Origin: Bugula neritina
Taxonomy: Eukaryota > Bryozoa > Gymnolaemata > Cheilostomatida > Bugulidae
Length of the DNA: 64,000 bases
Assembly (NCBI GenBank): GCA_964035545.1
Contig: OZ037771.1
Coordinates: 8,790,408 to 8,854,407 of the forward strand
Reading direction: 5' to 3'
Below the pieces are notes generated by a model. That model saw only the letters and a program-made list of their open reading frames with translations. It was not told the DNA's origin and ran no database searches. The translations under genes were made by a program, and so were the position numbers. This document shows, piece by piece, positions 25,701 to 31,640 of the stretch. Within the stretch, counting starts at the first letter, position 1; each line of letters opens with the position of its first letter.

Positions 25701-28700
25701 CTCCGCCGCCGCATCAGAACTCCGGGCCCTCTCTGCCTCTGTAGCCCGAATGAAAGGAAGTGCTTGAAGGTGATGTCCCTCCTTTCCTATCCGTGATGGT
25801 ACAGCAGGTGGTGCCCCAGTACAGACCCTTCTCACGCTAGTGCTCACAGACAATTACTCAGTGTAACAATATAGTAACCTACCAGTATACAACTCTAACT
25901 CTACAAACTATTCCCTTATAGTGCCTCCCGCCGGTGCCATTGTACATTTACTGTTATATTTTTTTTATGTATGTACATGTTTCTTACTACTGTACATAGC
26001 CATGTTTTTTTCTTTGTGTGCCACACGCTCTCTCAGTTTTTATATATATATAGTTTTATAACATTTTATGTTTGCATTATCTAATCTGTGTTATCAGAAA
26101 GTAGGGCTTTCTGCTGGAGGGGGCGGTGTAGTGAGGACGTAATACGCGCGTCCCCGCATTCCTTCAGCCTATCCAAGTGCGTCACGTGATAGGCCTTAGT
26201 TAGTAGTAGTTTTGCAAGAGAGAGAGCGTGCTAACTAAGCGAAGATGTAATCTCTAATCTGTGTACGAGCTGTATCTTTTATATAATTAGTAGTAAATAA
26301 ACGTTGGAAGCTTTTACCTAAATACTTTATTGGTGTAGATAAATAGACATAATTACAAAGCTAGGAACCCACGCATAGTAGTTACACAAATTACTACAAT
26401 ATTCAGGCTTCAGCTTTTGGACAGGATGATAACAAAGACTTTTCCCTGTATATAAAGAGGCGAGCTCACAGAGTAAACTCAGTTTACTACCACTGGAGCT
26501 CACCGGATAAAGACCACTTTCACTCGCTACCTATATTACAATAAATATTTTTACACTCAAGCTCACTACCTCATCTTCTATACTGGAGTTATGCTTTCCA
26601 CTTAATTGCATTCTACTCACAAAACTACTACAATACTACAAAACTTTTTTTGCATTGCCAATAAACCTTTTTCAGAAGTCTCAGTATCCCCCTTTACAAC
26701 TAAAAAAAGTGTGTCCTCCCAAAGTGAATAAGTTCAACCTTTTATAAAGAGCAACCTCATTAAAAATTTTAAGTTCGTCTGTTACTTAAAATCCCAATTA
26801 GGTTATAGAACTGTATACTCTTTTAGCAGGTAAATGTTTTGGTATAAGCCTGAATATTGGCAGTTTCCAAAAAAATTAAAAATATTATTAATATTAATAT
26901 TATATTTTCTTCATACAGTTGGTTTGAGGTCATGTTTTTAAGTTTTTGGCATGTTTCCAGCTGTTTTATGTGTTATATGAACAGTATTCTAATGCTAGCT
27001 CACACAGGATGCGCATGTCAGAAATACAAGAAAAAAAATCAAAAAATAGAGTAAATCATGATCTCTGATAGACTTTCTATTTTTTCTCAAAAATCAATTT
27101 CCCTTTAATTTACAGCAGGTTAAAATACACCCCATACCCCTATTTACATTCTTGCCCATTGAATGTTTTTGTTGTATTACAAAACTGGTATGAAATTTTT
27201 ATGATTGTCATCTAAGTTAAAAATTGTAAGAATGAGCAAGGGAGAAGTGTAGGAATAGCTGCAACGCCTAACTGTGCAGTTGCAGCTGTTGATATCTTAG
27301 CAAGCACCAATAGTTCTAATTTGGCGCAGAGGTAGCCATCATAGTGTACCAGTGTGAGTATGAGAACATGTTCCTTCCTAAATTTATAAACAACTTATTA
27401 TATAAGCAACTTATTTCATACAACTGCTACCTAGATACTGCATTATGTAATACTACAGTGGGGATAGGCTACCAAAATCAAATATTTCTCCATAATATAC
27501 TTTACTTTGTCTTATAATCCTATATTTAATTATGATGTAGTTTGAGTTATGCTTTGCAGCAGAACTACAAACTAAAGTAGATAGTATCATGCTTCTCTAG
27601 GCTATAATCACGAATTTCTGGGTTTTGTACCTTAGTAATATGCAAACTACTTATTTTTTGCACTCGGATAATTTATTTATTCAACATCATCAGCTTTGCT
27701 AGTAACACCAGTAGCCATTACCATCGACAACAGAGTCGTAGGCCATTGTAACAGGTTTAAGACAAAGTTGCTCATCTTCTGCTGGTCAACATCTTGACAG
27801 ACCAATGTAACCCATTTGCTCTTCTAACTATTGTTTATATTACTTATATAACATTGGCATAGATTGCAGCATTTGCGGTGTAGTGGTAGTAGGGCCATGA
27901 GAAAATTTGAAGAAATAAAATTGAAAGAATCTTTGTGGTTTTGGTTATTGAGCCGATGCTAAAGTGGCAGTTATGAAATAAGTCCCATTTATCATTTGTT
28001 TTGCTGGCTGTCATAACTGATCTATAGCTGTTGACTTCTCAACTCTTCAACGCTGTCTGTTACCTACAGCCCCGGAGCTAAATCTAGCATGTAATATAAG
28101 TTAGCTATATTTAGTATAAGTTTTAGAGTAGTGGTAAAGTTAATGTCGACTGGAAATGTCATTTTCAAGATATCTGAAATCCCAAAACCCGCACAAAATT
28201 CCTTATTCAACAGAATTGTTTAGGCATTCAACCTTAAAACAGTATGTAGATAAAAACTAGTATATGTATAAGAATATTTTAACACTGCATAAGTGAAATG
28301 TGTTAATAAGGATTTTTTAAACAGAATAAATTTGTATTATCAAAAAATTTAATTATGAAATGTGAATTAATACATAGCATTTTATTTGCTAGCAGGTGAT
28401 ACATCTATTACAATTGGAACAATTGTGCGGCCAATTTAATTAAAAGTCTATAAATAGTTCTCTTTATTTATTCCCAGCTATTAGCATTAAGGTCTTTGTG
28501 TTGCAGTTATGTTATTTCTCAATATTATTCTGGTGACTTGTAGCATTTAGGAGTAGTAGGGAAGAAATTGAGATAGCGTAGGTTCTTAAACATCTTTTAT
28601 AAATTTTGGTCTGGGCTCAGGTTGAAATTCTTGTGCAAACATAACTTCTTTTGCTACATTTCTAATCTAGAACACATTTCTTTATTACTACACCTTGCTC

Positions 28701-30461
28701 GCTTGTAGCAGTTATTCCCCCTCCCCAACACCTGCAGTAGACTCAAGATCCCATTTAATTTAGGTGATAAGTTGAATCAGTTGAATTTAGTCATATAATC
28801 AACTAAAAGTAAAATGACTGAACTAAGCCAATCACTATTGCACCTAAATGTCCAAGTTTCACAATTCATCAAACTGCGGCATAAACAAAATTATCTGAAA
28901 ATTCCACTTCAAAGGAAATTCTGGTTAAAAAGTATTAAACAGATTTTGACAAGTTAGGCTGCAAAATGAGGTTGCTAAAATTAGTTGTTTTTTTATTTTT
29001 GTTTGGGTTTTCAGTTGAACTATTTAAATTTATAGCTTCTCAACTTCTCATGCTCTGGATATCTATATCAGTTAGTGTTGTTGAAAAAATAGCAGTTTCA
29101 GAGCTGGCTTAAGGCTGATCCTGGGCCACAAAATGCTACAATACCTTTCTTTTATTTGAGACTCACATGCTTATAATTCACAACAGCACTAATAGATCCT
29201 TTTCAGAGGTCTCCAATGTTTTCCTTACAATTGAAAGTTGTGTCCTCCCAAAATAAAAATTTTTAAGCGAAATAGACAGTACTTGAACTCATTTTTGCTC
29301 AGTAACCAAACTCACAAAAATGCTTTCAAGTTTATTTTCGTCAGATTCCTTCATAGAAAAATGTTTTTAAAGTTTTTGTGAACTGCTATATTATGTCTGC
29401 GCTTATATCAAGATATTTATCCCTTAAAAGAACAATTCAATGGCATAATTAGAATTTCAAGTAGCAGCCAAACTTTAAAACTTTTAATGAGTTTACTCTT
29501 TATACAAAAGCTCAACCTATTCATTTTGGGAAGACACAACTGTTATTTGTAAAGGGGATATGAGGGATTTCTGAAAAAAGGTGTATTAAAATATTACAGC
29601 ACTTTTCTCAAAATAGGCATGAACATGGATAAGTTAACATCAAGTATAACATCGCAATTAAAACCTTTAATAAAAACTATTAGGCCTGTTTTAAAAAATG
29701 TGATGAAAATATAGAGCAAACAAATTATTTCAAAGTTATATTGAATGAGAAAAAATGCCTGCTTAAATAATATGAACTATTTTGAATTTCTTTTTGCATA
29801 AACTGCCTTCCTTAGCAATATTTTTGTTAAAAAAGTTTTAGCCATAACATGTAATTATGTAAAGCATTTGGGGGGGGGGGGTACCCTTTAAAAATTAACA
29901 TTATGTAGCACAAACTCTTCAAAGTGTAAATTTTACTTTAACATGCTAATACAGCTAAGTAAGCATGTTCATAAATACTGTAACTAGCAGTAAAACTCAA
30001 CCACAGAGTTGAAAGGTCAACAGCTATAAAGGCATGCATGGCCATAACAGCCAGTAGAATAAATGAATAATGGGACACTTTATGTCATAGTCGTCACTTT
30101 AGTATTGCTCAGCAACCAAAGTCACAAAAATGCATTCAAGTTAATTTTGGTTAAAAAATTTCATGTTGGGAGGACACAGCTCTTAATTTTAGGTGGGATA
30201 TCAAGAACCTCTAAAAGGATCGATTGCAGTGCAGTGTTTGATTTTACTTTATTGTAGGATTTGCAACAGAGAAGAAATTCCTAAGTGTCCCTGTAAAGGT
30301 CAGGGAAGATGAATCTATTGCATTACAATGCACTACTACAGAGCTTAGACCATTAAATTATTTACTTCGCAGACTCACAATTGATTCAGATCTTCTCGTA
30401 ATATGCACATGGAAATTTTTCCAGCAGATAAATAAAAAGACAAAGATCAACCCACATACAG
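13791..30461 (+). CDS. Secreted or membrane Ig-like protein, first three exons (gene incomplete)
   Basis: Not assignable to a named gene. Exon 1 (13791-13842) encodes a hydrophobic signal peptide starting MLTFLLYLLACVTTFSV and ends at GTAAGT. Exon 2 (14756-15163) follows an acceptor TTTGACAG. It looks like one Ig-type domain: a first-strand cysteine (VLSCGA), a tryptophan about eight residues later (IRWHF) and the GYYRCSAS motif near the end. Exon 3 (30258-30461, acceptor ATTGTAG) reads VKVREDESIALQC and later CTWKF, like the first half of another Ig-like domain. Junctions between the exons are phase 1, as usual for Ig-domain exons, and the reading frame is kept across them. The second intron is about 15 kb and holds the young gypsy element EL1 and other repeats. 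I cannot find further exons; the 3' end may lie among the retroelements or beyond the window. Linking exon 3 to exons 1-2 rests on phase, strand and domain type. Confidence 0.6.
14388..14625. mobile_element. Candidate small inverted-repeat element (MITE-like)
   Basis: The left end, GTAAAAACGGCACAAATGG, is an imperfect inverted match to the right end (TTTGTGCCATTTTTTTCTGC then GCCATTTTTAC). The interior has a striking G-rich strand with repeated GGGGTTTAGGTTTGAG-like words. It lies in intron 1 of the Ig-like gene. No clear target-site duplication is seen, so the assignment is tentative. Confidence 0.4.
15186..15540 (+). repeat. 22-bp minisatellite at the start of the large Ig-gene intron
   Basis: Tandem units of TAGTTGTACTGTAGTTGTGT with TCGTG/TTCTAG variants, beginning about 22 nt after the exon 2 donor at 15164. 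Units degenerate towards the right end. Confidence 0.9.
15935..17640 (+). repeat. Dispersed repeat R1, copy A (about 1.7 kb)
   Basis: A long non-coding repeat that starts near CACAGTTGGTTTAAGGTC. It shares many blocks, in the same order but inverted, with 31640-33345. Shared blocks include TGTTCTATATGAACAATGTT, CTCGCTTCACTAACTTTGC, CTCCGGTGGCTGGCTGC and the CTAGTAATACGCAAGCTACT end. Partial copies lie at 18060-18508 and 26905-27890. No protein is encoded. The right end carries a tRNA-like module followed by a T-run. This suggests a non-autonomous element whose class I cannot determine. Confidence 0.7.
17527..17605 (+). ncRNA. tRNA-like pol III module at the end of repeat R1 copy A
   Basis: TGGTCTAGAGG (17531-17541) fits the pol III box A consensus TRGYNNARNGG exactly. 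GGTTCAACCCT (17574-17584) matches box B in all but the last base. Spacing is tRNA-like, and a run of nine T follows at 17597. I cannot draw a good complete cloverleaf, so this is called tRNA-derived rather than a working tRNA gene. The inverted R1 copy B has the same module. Confidence 0.55.
18060..18508 (-). repeat. Dispersed repeat R1, partial copy D
   Basis: Contains the R1 left-end blocks inverted: GTTCGAGCTATC, then ATAACATAAAGCA, then GACCTTAAACCAACTGTG. It matches the start of copy A on the opposite strand. The rest of R1 is absent or unrecognisable. Confidence 0.6.
18820..19091 (+). repeat. EL1 5' LTR
   Basis: 272 bp, TG...CA. TATATAA at 18973-18979 and AATAAA at 18989-18994 give a compact promoter and polyadenylation unit only about 15 bp apart. 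It also holds a CACGTG E-box-type palindrome in the GTCACGTGATAG stretch near 18877 and a GAGAGAGAG run. Confidence 0.95.
19093..19110 (+). promoter_or_regulatory. EL1 primer-binding site, Leu-tRNA type
   Basis: TGGTGGCAGCAGTGGGAT begins one base after the 5' LTR. From general knowledge of animal tRNA-Leu (AAG/TAG) 3' ends, it should pair with the acceptor and T-arm end of that tRNA with at most one mismatch. The same site is present in EL2. Confidence 0.8.
19153..24612 (+). CDS. EL1 Gag-Pol polyprotein, 1819 aa, single frame
   Basis: Encodes capsid, protease, reverse transcriptase, RNase H and integrase for cytoplasmic replication and nuclear integration. Gag has the fold-like block FTGCEDIEQFVQEF to RYTFEAFVQ-type motifs (residues 30-160). 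Protease is at D413 (LLDSGCTT, with AILGMPFL later). Reverse transcriptase runs through FCVDYRKLN and YLDD at 843-846. RNase H begins LDTDASD with D990. Integrase has the HHCC finger H1258, H1262, C1292, C1295 and the catalytic triad D1324, D1384, E1420 with D,D-35-E spacing, then a GPY motif at 1554-1556 and a proline-rich tail ending near RQPPAYLKDF. There is no chromodomain. Gag and Pol share one frame without a stop or shift. Oddity: the place of the CCHC knuckle (254-267) reads RWEN-GNQGH-RHLSG, so all three cysteines are lost. The start at 19153 is the first ATG after the primer site in this frame. Confidence 0.95.
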   Translation: MDEGVTAMEGGEQNNIIGPLGAREEVYRNMLEVPVFTGCEDIEQFVQEFRETAAIARWPPRVTLTKLRMALTGEAKPYGWKPSINGIIATLRARFGMPVAVAKSRLRGLLRKTCTPLSDHATLVQRLARTAYSDLPETHRRHYTFEAFVQSLNSLDFHHQLQAKGVTTIEAAIQENKAYAGAERLYKTEEATPQPSREPDHPVRIAAATTKTLIETEISHLMTRLGKLVATITYNHSRKSKRTATKPPRPMMRRWENGNQGHRHLSGPRLKWQQKPQPPRRPPELRGHTQREKRGGCRQEPVRAQRHNPRQWQTPRRTSQPGRPRDPFSLPLTNRFGPLPIMEQTSEAPQGIGEDQNTSPQGNSHRPRKPRNKRAQPRSAETEHAGGIRVQPHGGSYFLPGKVAGKAVTFLLDSGCTTNILSRRVFDTLPLKERGALAPYTGEPGTLADGSRIPFYGIIELAGRVRDQAIQETFIISPLEEDAILGMPFLKRHGCHIDFSKSAMLMGGKELTCVDKFGRPLAGGVQVVRNCTIPGRSRATVHCRVNNSQLSGLGVVEGAHSRIQLASSLNRLTDRGEILVQCVNPFSEAVQLPSGSMLGRFHSIQEEDVGPSLGAATEGPQQSPSVRRGTVPSHVKELYQAACNGCTGNVERQTMAQLLRDYSDVFSSGDHDVGLTTVVRHEIPLAAGTTPIRQPTRRLGPEKEKEVSQQVRDLLDRGLIEPAHSAWSSPVVLVRKKDGSWRFCVDYRKLNSVTIQDAYPLPRIDESLDALAGSKYFSTLDLLSGYWQVPLSPDAQEKAAFITRDGLWKWKVLPFGLTSAPATFQRLMEQVLSGLHWKTLLVYLDDVIVISPDFQTHVSRLREVFDRLRGANLKLKPSKCALLQPEVKYLGHIVGRHGVATDPEKVRAIEDWVTPQDLTGLRAFLGLVGYYRQYIPDFAGVAQPLNRLTAKGVTWQWTPVEQRAFDCLKGRLLEAPILAYPDPALEYILDTDASDQNVGAVLSQVQEGREVVVAYYSKSLSPTERNYCTTRKELLAVIKSVKHFRPYLYGRKFRLRTDHASLIWLCKRAEPSSQVARWLEVLAEFSYRIEHRPGKKHGNADGLSRRPDEGCKQCLNIEKRDGGPPKSELRALNHSETEYDWDQGQLLQKAPTPPEAIQRLRANPVLADNVRELRRLQEDLPGVVADVYRAKKEGRRPSEEQLRQGCTELRLYCQRWDSLRIGPDGLLTITVAAHNKQHGRKRVICPAAIRRELVWDTHKQAHAGVSRVLSKLQLRWYWPGMEREVRRRVRQCEICQASKHGRLPGEAGRRRLYAGRPWQVVAIDLVGPMPVTPRGNSWILVLTDHFTRWADALAIPDASAPTVARVLDQNVFCYLGLPEQIHSDQGAQFQSQLLSDLCRFWGVNQSRTTPYHPQGNGVVERNNRMLGDALRSLLLGRGQEEWDTVLPQVMRAYRSTPHTSTGETPNLLMLGRETRVPDHLAYHIPEQDYTIHEYASKLIEDLRAAHEILRAKQWQVRREDSQEPPLYRTGDWVWMINYRRRRGQAAKLQPKFVGPYVVVEAMPNHTYKLERSGQVSVQNETRLKPYWASPGAAGAAPPLLEPRRQTVTRGRQRHGPEYEVVVPRGEDLVRQKTPLPPTEVRPPPPVPSLPPPLPVPHPRPEVQNPPVGGAPSGDNSREGNTTTNGGPETPQVEQNSPPVSTPPQPTAITPSPADASPPLERGQHTRQPPAYLKDFICDRVTNGSYESLAGCRTERLATKRGSCEHHGNLNFCEGGVVNKTTTPEANSSNRAQQPRCPVFSYADIVKGRRIQTQSTDIQA
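24631..24651 (+). promoter_or_regulatory. Candidate splice site between gag-pol and the third ORF
   Basis: AATACCGGGTTCTCAG is followed by GTAAG. It can be read as an acceptor (TTCTCAG then G) or a donor (CAG then GTAAG). The relatives keep the motif at the same place: E37 at 38664-38680 (opposite strand, AATACCGGGTTTCAGGGTAAG-like) and EL2 near 46573-46589 (AATACCGGATCTGGGGGTGAG-like). Conservation across decayed copies suggests a role, perhaps making a subgenomic mRNA for the third ORF. Confidence 0.45.
24678..25583 (+). CDS. EL1 third ORF: paired zinc-finger protein, 301 aa
   Basis: Not a gag, pol or recognisable env product; I see no transmembrane segment or signal peptide. Residues 1-150 are acidic and Ser-rich. 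C153, C156, H169, H173 form a canonical C2H2 finger (C-X2-C-X12-H-X3-H, with Leu at 166). C179, C181, H194, C200 form a second, C2HC-like finger, followed by a conserved FEVDEPSFPQFLNLIRPF block and a basic, proline-rich tail. Decayed homologues are found at 45555-46550 (EL2) and 37650-38640 (E37) on the minus strand. All share the MET-x-L-type start, both fingers and the finger-2 context (FCPCGEY). It starts 65 nt after the gag-pol stop. In EL2 the same frame continues into a coiled coil; here that part lies in another frame. A nucleic-acid-binding role is likely from the fingers, but the function is unknown. Confidence 0.8.
   Translation: METSLPSVSSDLIALIESQLLGTESYVKGDENIKMADDLLDLELDTMSLCQSTRHDSVPRVLSEKMYDSQTSNSRLSSELWCKDHIRSNSNSALLDTALSPLSGDMPSLEMAWNEEPVPTTLPEALLQQSCWVTTDTETLIREHKGDDQCTTCRLCQLHFTTPRRLRVHIPQHYFTTFCPCGEYSYHRDYILRHQRTMGCHIGHLFEVDEPSFPQFLNLIRPFISDPIRYERLRQEFPAPRTITQGPCPKPPGYRKPRISHSSPPARTVPRPDSIPRVVLRRIDIPQRWRPSPPVSPKAVS
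25117..25767 (+). CDS. EL1 third ORF, +1-frame extension carrying the coiled coil
   Basis: The frame +1 to the zinc-finger ORF is open from 25117 and ends at 25767. Only its end looks genuinely coding: from about 25633, LGEAEERIRELEKEV and the next 25 residues form heptads typical of a coiled coil, preceded by a basic PSRKRRW stretch. The homologous coil in EL2 (LATVEERLLRLQADF, same spacing) is in frame with the fingers. So this is probably the C-terminal part of the third protein, reached by ribosomal frameshifting or separated by a recent one-base change near the C-runs at 25552-25558 and 25565-25569. Translation as an independent protein from 25117 is less likely. Confidence 0.55.
   Translation: MTNAPPAVYASFISLPHEDSEFIFLNITSPPFVPVVNTVTTGTTSSVTNEPWDAILDTYSKSTNPPFHNSLISSDRSYQTQFDMNGCARSSPHPGPSHRDPALNHPDIGNPAYPIPHPPHAQCLAPTLYQESCYDASIYHSDGVPPPLSPPRPSRKRRWPSSSPNRHSAPARNLGEAEERIRELEKEVQRLTPRISAAASELRALSASVARMKGSA
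25768..26113 (+). other. EL1 3' untranslated region
   Basis: Non-coding stretch between the coiled-coil stop and the polypurine tract. Its end contains TATCAGAAAGTAGGGCTTTC, with an inverted AGAAAG...CTTTCT. This context is conserved next to the polypurine tracts of EL2 and E44. Confidence 0.7.
26114..26126 (+). promoter_or_regulatory. EL1 polypurine tract
   Basis: CTGGAGGGGGCGG lies immediately before the 3' LTR and would prime plus-strand DNA synthesis. EL2 (CTGGTAGGGGCGG on the minus strand, 45266-45278) and E44 (TGATGGGGGG, from 44358) have it in the same CTTTCTG context. Confidence 0.85.
26127..26398 (+). repeat. EL1 3' LTR
   Basis: 272 bp, identical to the 5' LTR by eye except GCGTCCCCG here versus GCGTGCCCG there. 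It is followed by the target duplicate ATAT at 26399. Confidence 0.95.
26459..26504 (+). ncRNA. LTR leader hairpin, copy in the solo LTR
   Basis: Directly after TATATAAAG the sequence can fold: GGCGAGCTC with GAGCTCACC (one mismatch), and GTAAA with TTTAC closing a CTCAG loop. The same structure with different bases occurs at 37245-37289 and 44093-44138 (minus strand), each time just downstream of the LTR TATA box, so near the 5' end of the RNA. Confidence 0.55.
26640..26760 (+). repeat. Dispersed repeat R3, copy 1
   Basis: Shares CTTTTTCAGAAGTCTC, TTACAACTAAAAAAAGTGTG and TGTCCTCCCAAAGTGAA with 29130-29290 (same strand) and, inverted, with 29490-29600 and 30090-30240. Short, non-coding, strongly diverged. 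Confidence 0.5.
26905..27890 (+). repeat. Dispersed repeat R1, copy C (diverged)
   Basis: Begins CAGTTGGTTTGAGGTCATG and follows the block order of copy A (GTTATATGAACAGTATTC, GATAGGCTACCAAAATCAAA, TAATATGCAAACTACTTA, CATCAGCTTTGCTAGTAAC). It is shorter and more diverged. The tRNA-like end is barely recognisable near 27870-27900. Confidence 0.55.
27890..29130. other. Intronic stretch without recognised genes
   Basis: AT-rich intron of the Ig-like gene. Apart from an R2 copy near 28550-28710 I see no exon, RNA gene or element boundary. Confidence 0.5.
28550..28710 (+). repeat. Dispersed repeat R2, copy 2
   Basis: Matches R2 copy 1 through AAATTGAGATAGCGTAGG, CATAACTTCTTTTGCTACAT, TTTCTAATCTAGAACACA and the TATTACTACACCTT end. 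Confidence 0.55.
29130..30240. repeat. R3 repeat copies in both orientations
   Basis: One direct copy (29130-29290) and two inverted copies (29490-29600, 30090-30240). All are recognised by TGTCCTCCCAAA or its complement TTTGGGAGGACA with TCAGAGGTCTC-like flanks. A related CACAAAAATGCTTTCAAGTT / CACAAAAATGCATTCAAGTT block occurs at 29313 and 30121. A G-run is at 29871. The inverted arrangement could fold, but no terminal repeat or duplication was identified. Confidence 0.45.
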
Positions 30462-31640
30462 GTACAATATTTTGCCTATGTTTATTTTTCTAATCAGAGC
30501 GTCAATTGGTGTATTGTGATAATTCGGTGGATTTGGAAACCTCACCAACTCTACCTGTAGAGGCTGGGTGATAGTTGGTTAGGAGATGGTCGAAGTGGTG
30601 CCAGCTCTAATCAGCTGCATAAGCTGCGGGGGGGGGGGGGGGGGGGAGGGGGTATCATTTTAATAAGTTTAAAATCCAAACTTGACGTTCCTTGATATGT
30701 TTTCTCGAATATACTTTTTCTTCTTTTTGAAATTATGTTTATGCCCTTCACAATTTGGTCAAAACTTACAACATTTTACAAGTTTCATTGCAATTATCTA
30801 GACTTTTCATATGATAATTTTGGATATGCTCCTGTGACTAATTATAACTTCTCTAGTACATTTGCCACTTTGCGCCATCACATTAACAAAGTACCCTCTC
30901 GTGCCTATTGGCAGTCTATTGGCATTCTTCCAATATAATGTTCCCTATTTTACATTAGCGCTTGTTAGCATCTTCTCACTATGTATATAATATATCTATT
31001 GAAAATGCTTCAGCACAACATAATTATTGGTTTGTTTGGCAGAGTTAATTTCAGCTAAATTTTCCACCCACCTCACTTTACAGTCTTGTCAGCAAGTGTC
31101 TGTTTATAGTGCAGCAGGTGTATTTTCAGTTTCTCTAATGCATATATATTTTAAGAACATTATTTTCCATGAAATCAATTTAGGCCCTTTCATAGAGCAA
31201 AAAAAGGTGAAGCATTCCTTAGACATGTCAAAAATTGTTTTCTACAAAATTGTATAAAGGTAATTTCAACCTAAAGGGTAATGTGTTTTCCTGAGCAACA
31301 CCAATATCTGCCTGCAGGCATTTCACTATTACGAGAAGGAATAGGCTGCTAGCAGCTGCCTACAATCTTGATAATTGAGTGCAGTAATTGAAAAGCTTCA
31401 ATAACCTAAGCACTCTCATTTAGTTTCGGGCGCAGGTTAAGAATAGCACAAGAATGTAGCTTCTTCTATAAAAACCCAGGCTTTTCTTTATTTCTCTATT
31501 ACTGCACTTCTCTTGATATTGACTTATTAGGCCTAACTAAGGTTTAGCCCAAAGTTCAGTATCTAGTTGGTACGCATGTATGTTGTCTAACTGTTGAATT
31601 AAAAGTGTAAAAAATCCTACAGCTGTAGCCATATTTACCC
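30462..31640. other. Non-coding stretch after Ig-gene exon 3
   Basis: Nothing coding could be supported. It contains a poly-G run at about 30629-30646 and an R2 copy at 31375-31515. Later exons of the Ig-like gene may be here or further right but were not recognised. Confidence 0.45.
31375..31515 (+). repeat. Dispersed repeat R2, copy 3
   Basis: Matches R2 through TTTCGGGCGCAGGTTAAGAA, AACCCAGGCTTTTCTTTATT and TTTCTCTATTACTGCACTTC. Confidence 0.5.

Larger units (their letters stand above)
18820..26398 (+). mobile_element. EL1: intact, young Ty3/gypsy LTR retrotransposon with a third gene
   Basis: A 7579-bp element bounded by 272-bp LTRs that differ, by eye, at a single position (G versus C near the start). 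This means it inserted very recently. The ends are TGTAGT...ACTACA, and the target duplication is ATAT (18816-18819 and 26399-26402), or 5 bp if the first T is counted as target. Order: LTR, Leu-type primer site, one gag-pol ORF (19153-24612), third ORF(s) (24678-25767), polypurine tract, LTR. It lies in sense orientation within the large Ig-gene intron and inside an older solo LTR. Base composition is clearly more GC-rich than the flanks. Confidence 0.95.
18620..26632 (+). mobile_element. Solo LTR of an EL1-related gypsy family, split by EL1
   Basis: The two parts, 18620-18819 and 26399-26632, form a 434-bp LTR. It begins TGTAGTGAAAATCC and ends ACTACTACA, flanked by the 4-bp duplication ATAC (18616-18619 and 26633-26636). 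The U3 part has clustered TCCGATGTCGG palindromes. The R/U5 part, right of the EL1 insertion, has TATATAAAG (26450-26458), a leader hairpin (26459-26504) and AATAAA. The organisation resembles the 3' LTRs at 37120 and 43969, including the CTCACAAAAC-TACTACA end. No internal sequence remains, so recombination between two LTRs probably removed the element before EL1 inserted. Confidence 0.75.

Noticed and set aside
25256-25853. Minus-strand ORFs opposite the EL1 third ORF
   Set aside because: No homologue in EL2 or E37 at the same place; explained as antisense shadows.
30629-30646. Poly-G run as a functional G-quadruplex or recoding site
   Set aside because: Simple homopolymer in non-coding DNA; length may be an assembly artefact.
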